DNA from: an uncultured bacterium
GTDB taxonomy: Bacteria; Bacteroidota; Bacteroidia; CAILMK01
Direction of reading: 5' to 3'
Assembly (NCBI GenBank): GCA_903835275.1
Contig: CAILMK010000535.1
Location: 1-6,657, forward strand
DNA length: 6,657 bases
Position numbers and translations under genes: made by a program
The notes under the pieces: model-generated
Database searches by the model: none
Told to the model about the DNA's origin: nothing
The model's input: the letters and a program-made list of their open reading frames with translations, nothing else
Part shown: piece by piece, positions 1 to 5,950 of the stretch
How positions within the stretch are numbered: the stretch's first letter is position 1
Layout of the letters: every line of letters begins with the position of its first letter

Positions 1-81
1 GAAATTCATCGCGTGAATCCGAATAAAACGGGATTAACGGAGACAGCCTTTAACCAGGTACTCCAGAAACTCGTGAATTAA
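1..81 (+). CDS. C-terminal end of an unidentified protein (5' end outside window)
   Basis: Frame 1 is open from the first base to a TAA at 79-81 and gives 26 residues ending in ...ETAFNQVLQKLVN. The tail is predicted helical and has no diagnostic motif, so I do not assign a family. The reading as a real gene end rests on position: the stop is followed 26 bases later by a strong hairpin with a T-rich 3' flank, and the next gene converges from the other side. With so little sequence a chance open frame cannot be excluded. Confidence 0.55.
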   Translation, partial: EIHRVNPNKTGLTETAFNQVLQKLVN

Positions 82-107
82 TATTTAATAGAATAAACGC
101 TTATATA

Positions 108-155
108 ATGGGCTTCACTCCAAACAGAAAATTTGGGCTGAAGCCCATTTCTATT
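108..155 (+). terminator. Hairpin, probable rho-independent terminator or REP-like element
   Basis: The arms at 108-124 and 132-148 pair over 17 positions with one C-C mismatch and one G-U wobble, around a 7-base loop (CAGAAAA). The plus-strand 3' flank (148-155) is T-rich. It lies between the stop of the left-edge frame (81) and the stop of the convergent synthase gene (212), where a terminator is expected. The GGGCTTCA.../...TGAAGCCC stem also resembles dispersed REP-like hairpins of Bacteroidota, so it may be a repeat serving as a terminator. Confidence 0.6.
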
Positions 156-166
156 TGATCATTTAT

Positions 167-186
167 CCACGGCTTAAAAGCCGTGG
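167..186. repeat. Perfect GC-rich hairpin, REP-like
   Basis: CCACGGCT (167-174) and AGCCGTGG (179-186) are perfect 8-base arms around TAAA; pairing can extend to 9 bases around a 2-base turn. It lies 18 bases after the first hairpin and 25 bases beyond the stop of the minus-strand synthase gene. Neither flank has a strong T-run, so termination is less convincing here than for the first hairpin. The GGCTT...AAGCC core is shared with that hairpin, which suggests a paired REP-like unit. Confidence 0.5.
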
Positions 187-211
187 CAATTCATTAAATT
201 CTTAGATTAAT

Positions 212-958
212 TTAGGCAAGATTCTGGATCGTCTCGCCAAAACGGAGAAGCAATTCAGGATTTTCCTCAATGACATTTCCTACTACTATGATGTCTGCTC
301 CGGCGCGGAAGGCAGTTTCAATTTGTTCATGGGTACGGATACCGCCACCAGCAATCAATGGAATATTGATATTCTTCTTAACCGTGCGTATCATTTCAGG
401 AGAAAGCGGCTTTTGAGCCCCGCTTCCACAATCCATATATATAAGTTTTAATCCGAGTAATTCACCCGCCATTGCCGTGCATGCAGCAATATCAGGTTTA
501 TCAGCCGGGATAGGGAAGGTATTACTAATATAAGAAGCCGTTGTTGGCCTGCCGCCATCCACAAGCATATAACCGGTAGGAATTATTTCAACGGAGGAAT
601 TCTTCAACAGCGGCGCAATTTCCACGTGCCTGCCGATAAGAAGGTCAGCATTCCTGCCTGAAATCAGGGAGAGGAAAAACATGGCGTCCGCTTCTTCGCA
701 AAATTGCAAGGTACTTCCCGGGAATATTATTACCGGCAGATCCGAATGGTCCTTCACAAACTTCACGCAACTTTTCATTGTGTTTTCTGTAAGCAGGCTA
801 CCTCCAATGAAGATATAGTCCACACCGGCCCTATTGGCTAAAGCCACACATTCAGCTAATTGAGAGGCTGAATATTTATCGGGATCAATAAGAAGGCTGA
901 ATTGCTTTTTGCCTGCCCCTGACTGCGCATTGATTTGCTCGTAAACTTTATTGGTCAT
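212..958 (-). CDS. pcrB: Geranylgeranylglyceryl/heptaprenylglyceryl phosphate synthase family protein
   Basis: This 248-residue TIM-barrel prenyltransferase belongs to the GGGPS/PcrB family. Members join a polyprenyl diphosphate to sn-glycerol-1-phosphate, making the first ether bond of archaeal-type lipids. Visible family motifs are LLIDPDK (22-28, Mg/diphosphate end of strand 1), FIGGS (50-54), FPGS (79-82), ISGRNADLLIGRH (99-111), PTGYMLVDGG (127-136), LIYMDCGSGA (172-181) and AGGGIRT (203-209). The last two form the glycerol-phosphate binding loops. All are intact and the length is normal for the bacterial group II enzymes, so the protein should be active. The start is firm: an in-frame stop lies two codons upstream of the ATG. 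The gene is divergent from the repressor gene and has its own TAnnTTTG element about 37 bases upstream. The prenyl chain length (C20 or longer) and the final lipid in Bacteroidota cannot be read from sequence. The symbol follows the bacterial family name. Confidence 0.93.
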   Translation of the reverse strand: MTNKVYEQINAQSGAGKKQFSLLIDPDKYSASQLAECVALANRAGVDYIFIGGSLLTENTMKSCVKFVKDHSDLPVIIFPGSTLQFCEEADAMFFLSLISGRNADLLIGRHVEIAPLLKNSSVEIIPTGYMLVDGGRPTTASYISNTFPIPADKPDIAACTAMAGELLGLKLIYMDCGSGAQKPLSPEMIRTVKKNINIPLIAGGGIRTHEQIETAFRAGADIIVVGNVIEENPELLLRFGETIQNLA

Positions 959-994
959 GCCGTGCTATGTAAGGGCAGGAATTTTCGGTTATGG

Positions 995-1002
995 CAAAGA
1001 TA
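995..1002 (-). promoter_or_regulatory. Putative Bacteroidota -7 promoter element for pcrB
   Basis: Read on the minus strand this is TATCTTTG, an exact match to TAnnTTTG. It lies 36 bases from the ATG at 958-956, giving an expected leader of about 25-30 bases. No clear -33 TTTG is seen 19-21 bases upstream. No Shine-Dalgarno sequence precedes the ATG, as usual in this phylum. Confidence 0.5.
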
Positions 1003-1106
1003 ATAAATTTTAGCACTCTTTGGAAGGTGAAAAACCGATATTGTAAAAGCAATTATACATATATTTGTCCCTTCCCTTTTTTAAAAAAAATGTTGGAGGG
1101 TAATTC

Positions 1107-1118
1107 TTGATTAATCAA
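1107..1118. other. 12-bp perfect palindrome in the divergent intergenic region
   Basis: TTGATTAATCAA is perfectly self-complementary and sits between the putative promoters of pcrB and the repressor gene, about 73 bases upstream of the latter's -7 element. It could be a dimeric regulator site. Its AT-richness in an AT-rich spacer means chance is also plausible. Confidence 0.25.
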
Positions 1119-1172
1119 TACGTTAAGTTGAAATATTGGTTTTCATGAAAAAAAATCTTCAATAATTGGGAT

Positions 1173-1218
1173 CAAATGACAAAGTATTTGTACTTTTGAT
1201 AAAATTTTTGTCAATTTG
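1173..1218. promoter_or_regulatory. Putative autoregulatory operator of the repressor gene
   Basis: Two nested inverted repeats lie directly before the repressor start. The inner one is AAAGTA (1181-1186) and TACTTT (1191-1196) around TTTG. The outer one is TGACAAA (1177-1183) and TTTGTCA (1207-1213), with flanking CAAAT/ATTTG extending it imperfectly. Both overlap or flank the putative -7 element at 1191-1198. CI/LexA-like repressors commonly bind such sites in their own promoter. That this protein binds here is inferred. Confidence 0.5.
1191..1198 (+). promoter_or_regulatory. Putative Bacteroidota -7 promoter element for the XRE-S24 gene
   Basis: TACTTTTG matches TAnnTTTG exactly. A TTG at 1166-1168 lies 22 bases upstream, slightly long for the usual -33 spacing. 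Transcription would start near 1205, leaving a leader of under 20 bases before the ATG at 1223. The element lies inside the palindromic operator region, so bound repressor would block it. Confidence 0.5.
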
Positions 1219-1222
1219 AGGT

Positions 1223-1948
1223 ATGAGTAACATTAAAGAAAACTTGAAATACCTTCGTGCACAGCGCGGAATTAACCAGAGCGAACTTGCTGAAGCTCTT
1301 GGCATTAAACGTACTGCCCTCAACGCATGGGAAATCGGAAGGGCCAGTCCGCGCCACGAAACGGCAAAACACATTGCCGCTTATTTCGGGGTTAGCCCTG
1401 AATCCCTGCTCTTTGGCTCGATCAAGGAAACCAATGATGCTTCCCCGGGACTCGGACAAGGTAGCCCAAATAATGTGCAGGTGCTTGCCATTACAGTTGA
1501 TAAGGATGATAATGAAAATATAGAGTTGGTGAATGTAAAGGCCTTCGCAGGGTATGCAATGGGCTATGGAGATCCTGAATTCATAAAGGAACTTCCAAAA
1601 TTCAGGCTTCCTTTTTTAAGCACAGGTACATACCGCGCTTTTGAAATAGATGGCGACTCCATGTTACCGATTGCCTCAGGCAGCATTGTGATCGGCCAGT
1701 ATACAGAAAGCCTCGGATACGTTAAACCCGGCGACACTTATATATTCATTACCCAGAACAGCGGCATACTTTTTAAAAGGGTTGCCCGGATAGACAAGGA
1801 CAAAATATTCCTTCAATCCGATAATCCCTTGTACTATTCCTATAGTCTGCCTTTATCGGAGATCAGGGAAGTCTGGAAAACAAAACTCTATATGAGTTAC
1901 CAGTTACCGGATCCCGGAAGTGCCGCTTTACGAATGGATATTGCTTAG
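1223..1948 (+). CDS. XRE-family repressor with S24 (LexA/CI-like) autocleavage domain
   Basis: This is a 241-residue cytoplasmic DNA-binding regulator. Residues 4-64 form an XRE helix-turn-helix (LRAQRGINQSELAEALGIKR, then the ALNAWEIGRASP recognition helix). A linker of about 35 residues follows, then an S24 peptidase-like domain (about 103-225). The putative catalytic serine is Ser146 in EIDGDSM (141-147) and the general-base lysine is Lys185 in FKRVARI. Ala109-Gly110 in KAFAGYAMGYGDPEF is the likely self-cleavage bond. With the dyad intact, RecA-stimulated or other stress-triggered self-cleavage is plausible, as in LexA, CI and UmuD. The start is firm: an in-frame TGA (1217-1219) lies two codons upstream. 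A palindromic operator overlaps its promoter, suggesting autorepression. No phage, umuDC or imuB gene lies nearby, so it is a host SOS-like/stress regulator or a stray phage-type repressor. Its targets are unknown. Confidence 0.9.
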   Translation: MSNIKENLKYLRAQRGINQSELAEALGIKRTALNAWEIGRASPRHETAKHIAAYFGVSPESLLFGSIKETNDASPGLGQGSPNNVQVLAITVDKDDNENIELVNVKAFAGYAMGYGDPEFIKELPKFRLPFLSTGTYRAFEIDGDSMLPIASGSIVIGQYTESLGYVKPGDTYIFITQNSGILFKRVARIDKDKIFLQSDNPLYYSYSLPLSEIREVWKTKLYMSYQLPDPGSAALRMDIA

Positions 1949-2036
1949 ATTATATTTGAAGTTTAGTGATAAATGAAATCGGTTTTCCATAATAACCGGC
2001 GTGTTTTAGTAAAATAAATTACAAACTTGTTACTTC

Positions 2037-2067
2037 GTCATTGCGGGCATCAAAAGCCCGCAGTGAC
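2037..2067. repeat. Strong GC-rich hairpin, REP-like; possible terminator of the repressor gene
   Basis: GTCATTGCGGGC (2037-2048) pairs with GCCCGCAGTGAC (2056-2067) over 12 positions with one G-U wobble, around ATCAAAA. No T-run follows on the plus strand, so it is not a typical intrinsic terminator, although it lies 88 bases after the repressor stop where one is expected. The CGTCATTGCG left arm resembles dispersed Bacteroidota repeats, and the AAAAGCC right-arm entry is shared with the hairpin at 167-186. Confidence 0.5.
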
Positions 2068-2172
2068 AAAACACGTTTCTCTCCCTTCCCTTACCTTACC
2101 TTACATTATAATATAGCCCGTTTCTTTCCCAAACACTTTTCATTTTTCAGGAAGTTTTATAACAAGCTGTAA

Positions 2173-2235
2173 ATGAAGACCTATTTTGCAAGACTCCTCA
2201 TTATTAGCATCTTCGGATTTATATGTAGGCAATGA
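2173..2235 (+). CDS. Doubtful 20-codon open frame resembling a signal peptide start
   Basis: ATG at 2173 opens a 20-residue frame (MKTYFARLL..., then IISIFGFICRQ) ending at TGA 2233-2235. It has a positive N-terminus and a hydrophobic core and then stops. It looks like the first part of a secreted or lipoprotein precursor and could be a decayed gene start, a tiny membrane peptide or chance. No TAnnTTTG promoter is seen close by. I know of no family match. Confidence 0.15.
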   Translation: MKTYFARLLIISIFGFICRQ

Positions 2236-2313
2236 TAATTAACAAGCAGGGCTTGAAGGACTTTTCGGAGGTTTTCAACTATTTCACTGATTAGCAATAG
2301 TTAATGGTTTTTA

Positions 2314-2442
2314 CTTTTTTTGAACTGTGTACATCTATCCGCTTTTTTTAATAATGGCGTTTAATTGGGTTTGAGAAGGTTTTGCAGAGTGAAAACTGAA
2401 CTAACAATAGTGCTTTTTTTGCACTTAATTCTCGCTTTTTTT
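2314..2442 (+). repeat. Four C+T7 tracts upstream of the nrdJ promoter
   Basis: Runs of exactly seven T preceded by C occur at 2314-2321, 2342-2349, 2413-2420 and 2435-2442. The last three are identical as GCTTTTTTT. Start spacings are 28, 71 and 22 bases. The third run is the loop of a small AGTGC/GCACT hairpin (2409-2425). Such tracts stiffen or bend DNA or act as UP-like elements. The last run ends one base before the DnaA-like boxes. Confidence 0.4.
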
Positions 2443-2443
2443 G

Positions 2444-2464
2444 TTATCCACATGTTGTGGACAA
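2444..2464. promoter_or_regulatory. Two convergent DnaA-box-like sites upstream of nrdJ
   Basis: TTATCCACA (2444-2452) is an exact match to the consensus DnaA box. After three bases, TGTGGACAA (2456-2464) is TTGTCCACA on the minus strand, one base from that consensus. Together they form a near-perfect palindrome centred at 2454, about 40 bp upstream of the -7 element of nrdJ. DnaA is known to bind boxes in the E. coli nrdAB promoter, so a similar role is inferred. A different dimeric regulator, including a divergent NrdR site, remains possible. Confidence 0.5.
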
Positions 2465-2503
2465 TTCTATTAGCATAAACTTAACATTAGTCATTCAAAT
2501 TTC

Positions 2504-2511
2504 TAATTTTG
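2504..2511 (+). promoter_or_regulatory. Putative Bacteroidota -7 promoter element for nrdJ
   Basis: TAATTTTG matches TAnnTTTG exactly and implies a start near 2518, with a leader of about 65 bases before ATG 2584. The -33 region is weak, with no TTTG at the right spacing, which fits a promoter that depends on an activator. The element overlaps the TTG at 2509-2511, which argues against that TTG being the translation start. Confidence 0.5.
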
Positions 2512-2545
2512 ACTTCCCGCTTTCGCCAAACAAAGCAGACTACGA

Positions 2546-2562
2546 TTGCAAAAAGTTTGCAA
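2546..2562. promoter_or_regulatory. Perfect inverted repeat in the nrdJ leader
   Basis: TTGCAAA (2546-2552) and TTTGCAA (2556-2562) are perfect 7-base arms around AAG. The repeat lies about 30 bases after the expected transcription start and 21 bases before ATG 2584. It could be a repressor operator placed to block elongation, or an RNA hairpin with a 3-base loop near the ribosome entry site. The sequence alone does not decide between them. Confidence 0.4.
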
Positions 2563-2583
2563 CACAGAATAAAATATAAAAGC

Positions 2584-5500
2584 ATGACGCAGAAGAAACA
2601 ACAGAAAAATGCCACTGAAGGCATGAAATTCGACAGGCTCTTTACCTCTGATGGTACCAGCCCTTACGATCAATTCTCCTATGAAAAAAGGAGCTCCGCA
2701 ATCCGTAATCCATCCGGGGATGTGGTTTTTGAAATGAATGATGTAGAAGTTCCGAAGGAATGGAGCCAGGTAGCAACTGATATCCTCGCACAAAAATATT
2801 TCCGCAAGACCGGTGTTCCAAGACCGGACGGCACGCTCGGTGGAGAAAACTCCATCAAGCAGGTCGCTCACCGTTTGGCTGATTGCTGGAAACAATGGGG
2901 CGAAAGGTATGGTTACTTTGCCACTCCAAAGGATGCGCAGGTATTTTATGATGAGCTTGCATTTATGATCACAGGCCAGTACGCCGCACCGAATAGTCCG
3001 CAGTGGTTCAATTCCGGGCTTTACAGCGCGTATGGCATTACAGGTGATCCGCAAGGCCATTACTTTGTAAATCCTGATACCAATGAACTGGAGAAATCCA
3101 CTTCCGCCTATGAAAGGCCACAACCTCATGCTTGCTTTATTCTTTCTGTTGATGATGATTTAGTAAATGAAGGCGGTATCATGGACCTTTGGGTTCGTGA
3201 AGCGCGTATTTTTAAATACGGTTCCGGTGTTGGAACCAACTTCTCAAAGATCCGTGGTGCTAATGAAAAATTAAGCGGCGGCGGTTATTCTTCCGGCTTA
3301 ATGTCCTTCCTCAAAATAGGTGACCGTGCAGGTGGAGCTATCAAATCAGGCGGTACTACACGCAGGGCTGCCAAAATGGTGGTTCTTGATATGGACCATC
3401 CTGAAATTGAAGAATTCATCAACTGGAAAGTTGAAGAAGAAAAGAAAGTGGCAGTATTAATAGCTGCCGGATATGATTCCGATTATGAAGGCGAAGCTTA
3501 TCGCACCGTAAGCGGACAAAATTCCAACAATTCCGTTCGTATCCCCAATGCTTTCATGAAAGCGGTGGAAAAAGACGAAATGTGGAACCTGAAAGGACGC
3601 AAGGATGGGCAAACCATCAAATCAGTTCCTGCACGCAAACTGTGGGATGAAATTGGTTTTGCTGCTTGGGCTTGCGCGGATCCCGGCGTACAATATGACT
3701 CTACAATAAACGAATGGCACACATGCCCTGAAGGCGGACGCATTAATGCTTCCAATCCTTGCTCAGAGTATATGTTCCTCGATAATACTGCATGCAACCT
3801 TGCATCCATGAACCTGCGTAAATTCTTCAATGAAGAAACAGGTGTATTTGATGTGAAGGCATTTGAACATGCAACGCGTCTTTGGACCGTAGTACTGGAA
3901 ATCTCCGTACTGATGGCGCAATTCCCTTCCAAGGAAGTGGCACGCCTGAGCTACGATTATCGTACACTTGGATTGGGTTATGCCAACCTCGGTTCCTTAT
4001 TAATGGTAAATGGTATTGCTTATGATAGTGATGAAGCCCTCGCAATTGCAGGTGCCCTCACAGCTATCATGACCGGAACATCTTATGCTACTTCTGCGGA
4101 AATGGCACAATGCTTCGGTGCATTCAACGAATACGAAACAAACAAGGAACACATGTTGCGCGTTATACGCAACCATCGTTATGCTGCTTACAATGCATCC
4201 GATGCGTATGAAGGACTTGAGATCAAGCCTATCGGAATTAATTCTCGCTATTGCCCGGATTATTTATTATCCGCAGCCTGTGATTCATGGGACAAGGCAT
4301 TGCAACTCGGTGAAAAATACGGATACCGCAATGCACAAACAACTGTGTTGGCTCCGACAGGCACCATTGGCCTGGTGATGGATTGCGATACTACCGGTGT
4401 GGAACCTGATTTCGCATTGGTGAAATTCAAGAAACTTTCCGGTGGCGGTTATTTCAAGATCATCAACCAGAGCGTACCTGCTGCATTGAGGAAACTTGGT
4501 TATGCGGAAAACGAAATTGAAAATATCGTTGATTACGCGAAAGGACGCGGCACACTGAATGGCGCACCATTCGTGAATTACGAATCATTAAAAAATAAAG
4601 GATTCAAGCAGGACGATATAGAGAAAGCGGACAGGGCGGTTTTTGCTGCATTTGATGTGGAATTCGCATTCAATGTACATACGCTCGGTGAAGATTGTCT
4701 GCAACGCCTCGGCTTCAAGGCAGAGCAATACCGCGATCCTAATTTCAATCTGTTAAAAGCACTTGGATTCAACAGGGAACAAATTGCACAACTCAACCAA
4801 TACGTTTGCGGTACTATGACCGTAGAAGGTGCACCATTATTGAAAGATGAACATCTTTCCGTATTTGATTGCGCTAACCGTTGCGGAACCATTGGTACAC
4901 GCTTCATCCATGCACACGGACACATCCGTATGATGGCGGCTGCACAACCATTTATTTCCGGTGCCATTTCCAAGACTATTAATCTTCCGAATGAAGCTAC
5001 TGAAGCAGAAATAAAAGGCTGCTATGAAATGAGCTGGAAATATGCGCTCAAGGCAAATGCTCTTTATCGTGATGGTTGCAAACTTTCCCAACCGCTTGCT
5101 AATAAAGTGGTGAAGAAATCCGACAGCGATACTGATGAGATCATCAGCGTGGTGGAAGATGCAATAGGGCACAAAGCGCATGTACGCATAGAAGACCTTA
5201 CTCCTGAACAAGTGTTGGAAGCGGCGAAATCCATCATTGCAAAAAGCGATGATACGACTTTCAAACGCCAGCTTTCCCGTGTAGTGGAACGTAAAAAACT
5301 TCCGCAACGCCGCAATGGCTTTACACAAAAAGCTACCGTGGGCGGACAAACCATTTTCGTTCGCACAGGAGATTATTCCGATGGAACACTGGGAGAAATA
5401 TTTATTGATATACACAAGGAAGGAGCTGCTTTCCGTTCCATCATGAACTGCTTTGCCATCGCGGTATCCGTGGGCTTGCAGTATGGTGTGCCGCTGGAAG

Positions 5501-5946
5501 AGTATGTAGATAAATTCACCTTCACACGCTTTGAGCCGAGTGGTCCGGTGGATCACCCGAATATCAAATCAGCTACTTCCATGCTGGATTATATATTCCG
5601 CCTGTTAGGATTTGAATACCTCAAGCGTAATGACCTCGTACAGGTACCTCCCAAAGAAGCAGCAATAGACCCTGCCACGCTGAAAGCAGCAGCGGAAGTG
5701 CGTTCTTCCTCCAATCCACTCGAAACGCAGGAACTGTTGTTTACAGAGCTTAAAACTCCCGTAGCAACAAAGTCCACTACCAATACCACAGGTGCACATC
5801 AACTGGAAACAGAAGATGCCGCACAGCACTTCCTGAGCAATATGATGGGCGATGCGCCTGCCTGCGATGTTTGCGGACATATAACGATACGCAATGGCAC
5901 TTGCTACAAGTGTTTGAATTGCGGCAACAGCTTAGGCTGCAGTTAA
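2584..5946 (+). CDS. nrdJ: Adenosylcobalamin-dependent (class II) ribonucleoside reductase
   Basis: This 1120-residue cytoplasmic enzyme reduces ribonucleotides to deoxyribonucleotides using a B12-derived thiyl radical; it needs neither oxygen nor a radical-generating subunit. Numbering from ATG 2584: the N-domain has KYFRKTGVP (71-79) and NSPQWFNSG (137-145). The ten-stranded barrel carries redox pair Cys184 (QPHACF) and Cys404 (TACNLAS). The active site NPCSE gives Asn391, radical Cys393 and Glu395, and the phosphate loop is APTGTIG (590-596). ISKTINLP (795-802) closes the barrel core. A TSCPD-type domain (about 904-1013, with GEIFID and LDYIFRLLGFEYL) follows. After an A/S/T-rich linker comes a Cys-rich redox tail (Cys1094, 1097, 1107, 1110, 1113, 1119). 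No ATP cone is recognised. An in-frame TTG at 2509 would add 25 residues but lies in the -7 promoter element. ATG 2623 is another possible start. The upstream DnaA-like boxes and leader palindrome suggest control. The gene appears monocistronic. Confidence 0.96.
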   Translation: MTQKKQQKNATEGMKFDRLFTSDGTSPYDQFSYEKRSSAIRNPSGDVVFEMNDVEVPKEWSQVATDILAQKYFRKTGVPRPDGTLGGENSIKQVAHRLADCWKQWGERYGYFATPKDAQVFYDELAFMITGQYAAPNSPQWFNSGLYSAYGITGDPQGHYFVNPDTNELEKSTSAYERPQPHACFILSVDDDLVNEGGIMDLWVREARIFKYGSGVGTNFSKIRGANEKLSGGGYSSGLMSFLKIGDRAGGAIKSGGTTRRAAKMVVLDMDHPEIEEFINWKVEEEKKVAVLIAAGYDSDYEGEAYRTVSGQNSNNSVRIPNAFMKAVEKDEMWNLKGRKDGQTIKSVPARKLWDEIGFAAWACADPGVQYDSTINEWHTCPEGGRINASNPCSEYMFLDNTACNLASMNLRKFFNEETGVFDVKAFEHATRLWTVVLEISVLMAQFPSKEVARLSYDYRTLGLGYANLGSLLMVNGIAYDSDEALAIAGALTAIMTGTSYATSAEMAQCFGAFNEYETNKEHMLRVIRNHRYAAYNASDAYEGLEIKPIGINSRYCPDYLLSAACDSWDKALQLGEKYGYRNAQTTVLAPTGTIGLVMDCDTTGVEPDFALVKFKKLSGGGYFKIINQSVPAALRKLGYAENEIENIVDYAKGRGTLNGAPFVNYESLKNKGFKQDDIEKADRAVFAAFDVEFAFNVHTLGEDCLQRLGFKAEQYRDPNFNLLKALGFNREQIAQLNQYVCGTMTVEGAPLLKDEHLSVFDCANRCGTIGTRFIHAHGHIRMMAAAQPFISGAISKTINLPNEATEAEIKGCYEMSWKYALKANALYRDGCKLSQPLANKVVKKSDSDTDEIISVVEDAIGHKAHVRIEDLTPEQVLEAAKSIIAKSDDTTFKRQLSRVVERKKLPQRRNGFTQKATVGGQTIFVRTGDYSDGTLGEIFIDIHKEGAAFRSIMNCFAIAVSVGLQYGVPLEEYVDKFTFTRFEPSGPVDHPNIKSATSMLDYIFRLLGFEYLKRNDLVQVPPKEAAIDPATLKAAAEVRSSSNPLETQELLFTELKTPVATKSTTNTTGAHQLETEDAAQHFLSNMMGDAPACDVCGHITIRNGTCYKCLNCGNSLGCS

Positions 5947-5950
5947 AATT

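Larger units (their letters stand above)
1949..2503. other. Long intergenic region upstream of nrdJ without a convincing gene
   Basis: About 555 bases separate the repressor stop from the nrdJ promoter. They contain a REP-like hairpin (2037-2067), three tandem TTAC(C/A) units (2091-2105), a 20-codon open frame of doubtful meaning (2173-2235), four C+T7 tracts (2314-2442) and two convergent DnaA-box-like 9-mers (2444-2464). I see no tRNA, no CRISPR array and no cobalamin riboswitch. It is unusually long beside the other gaps here (130 and 264 bases), so it may hold an unrecognised small RNA or control region. Confidence 0.6.

Noticed and set aside
163..171. DnaA-box-like TTATCCACG
   Set aside because: One mismatch to the consensus, and most of it is the left arm of the perfect hairpin at 167-186; no second box nearby.
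1159..1459. Minus-strand open frames overlapping the repressor gene and its promoter
   Set aside because: Their translations show no recognisable domain, and the opposite strand encodes a clear XRE-S24 protein with a firm start.
1980..1998. CGGTT...AACCG hairpin as the terminator of the repressor gene
   Set aside because: Only five base pairs with a 9-base loop and no proper T-run; the hairpin at 2037-2067 is much stronger.
2091..2105. Tandem TTACC repeats as a CRISPR or VNTR
   Set aside because: Only about three 5-base units, the last imperfect, with no spacers; too short to be more than local slippage.
2444..2464. NrdR box
   Set aside because: NrdR sites are usually 16-bp even-centred palindromes in tandem pairs roughly three helical turns apart. 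This is a single odd-centred palindrome matching the DnaA 9-mer better; no second copy was found.
2509..2583. 25-residue N-terminal extension of NrdJ from a TTG start
   Set aside because: The TTG lies within the TAATTTTG promoter element, so it would probably not be in the transcript as a usable start.
1949..2583. Cobalamin riboswitch upstream of the B12-dependent enzyme
   Set aside because: I searched by eye for the conserved B12-box core and its surrounding stems and did not see them.
4837..5556. Long open frame antisense to nrdJ (239 codons, minus strand)
   Set aside because: It lies wholly inside the well-conserved nrdJ coding sequence and its translation shows no recognisable domain; it is a shadow of nrdJ codon use, as are the other antisense frames there.
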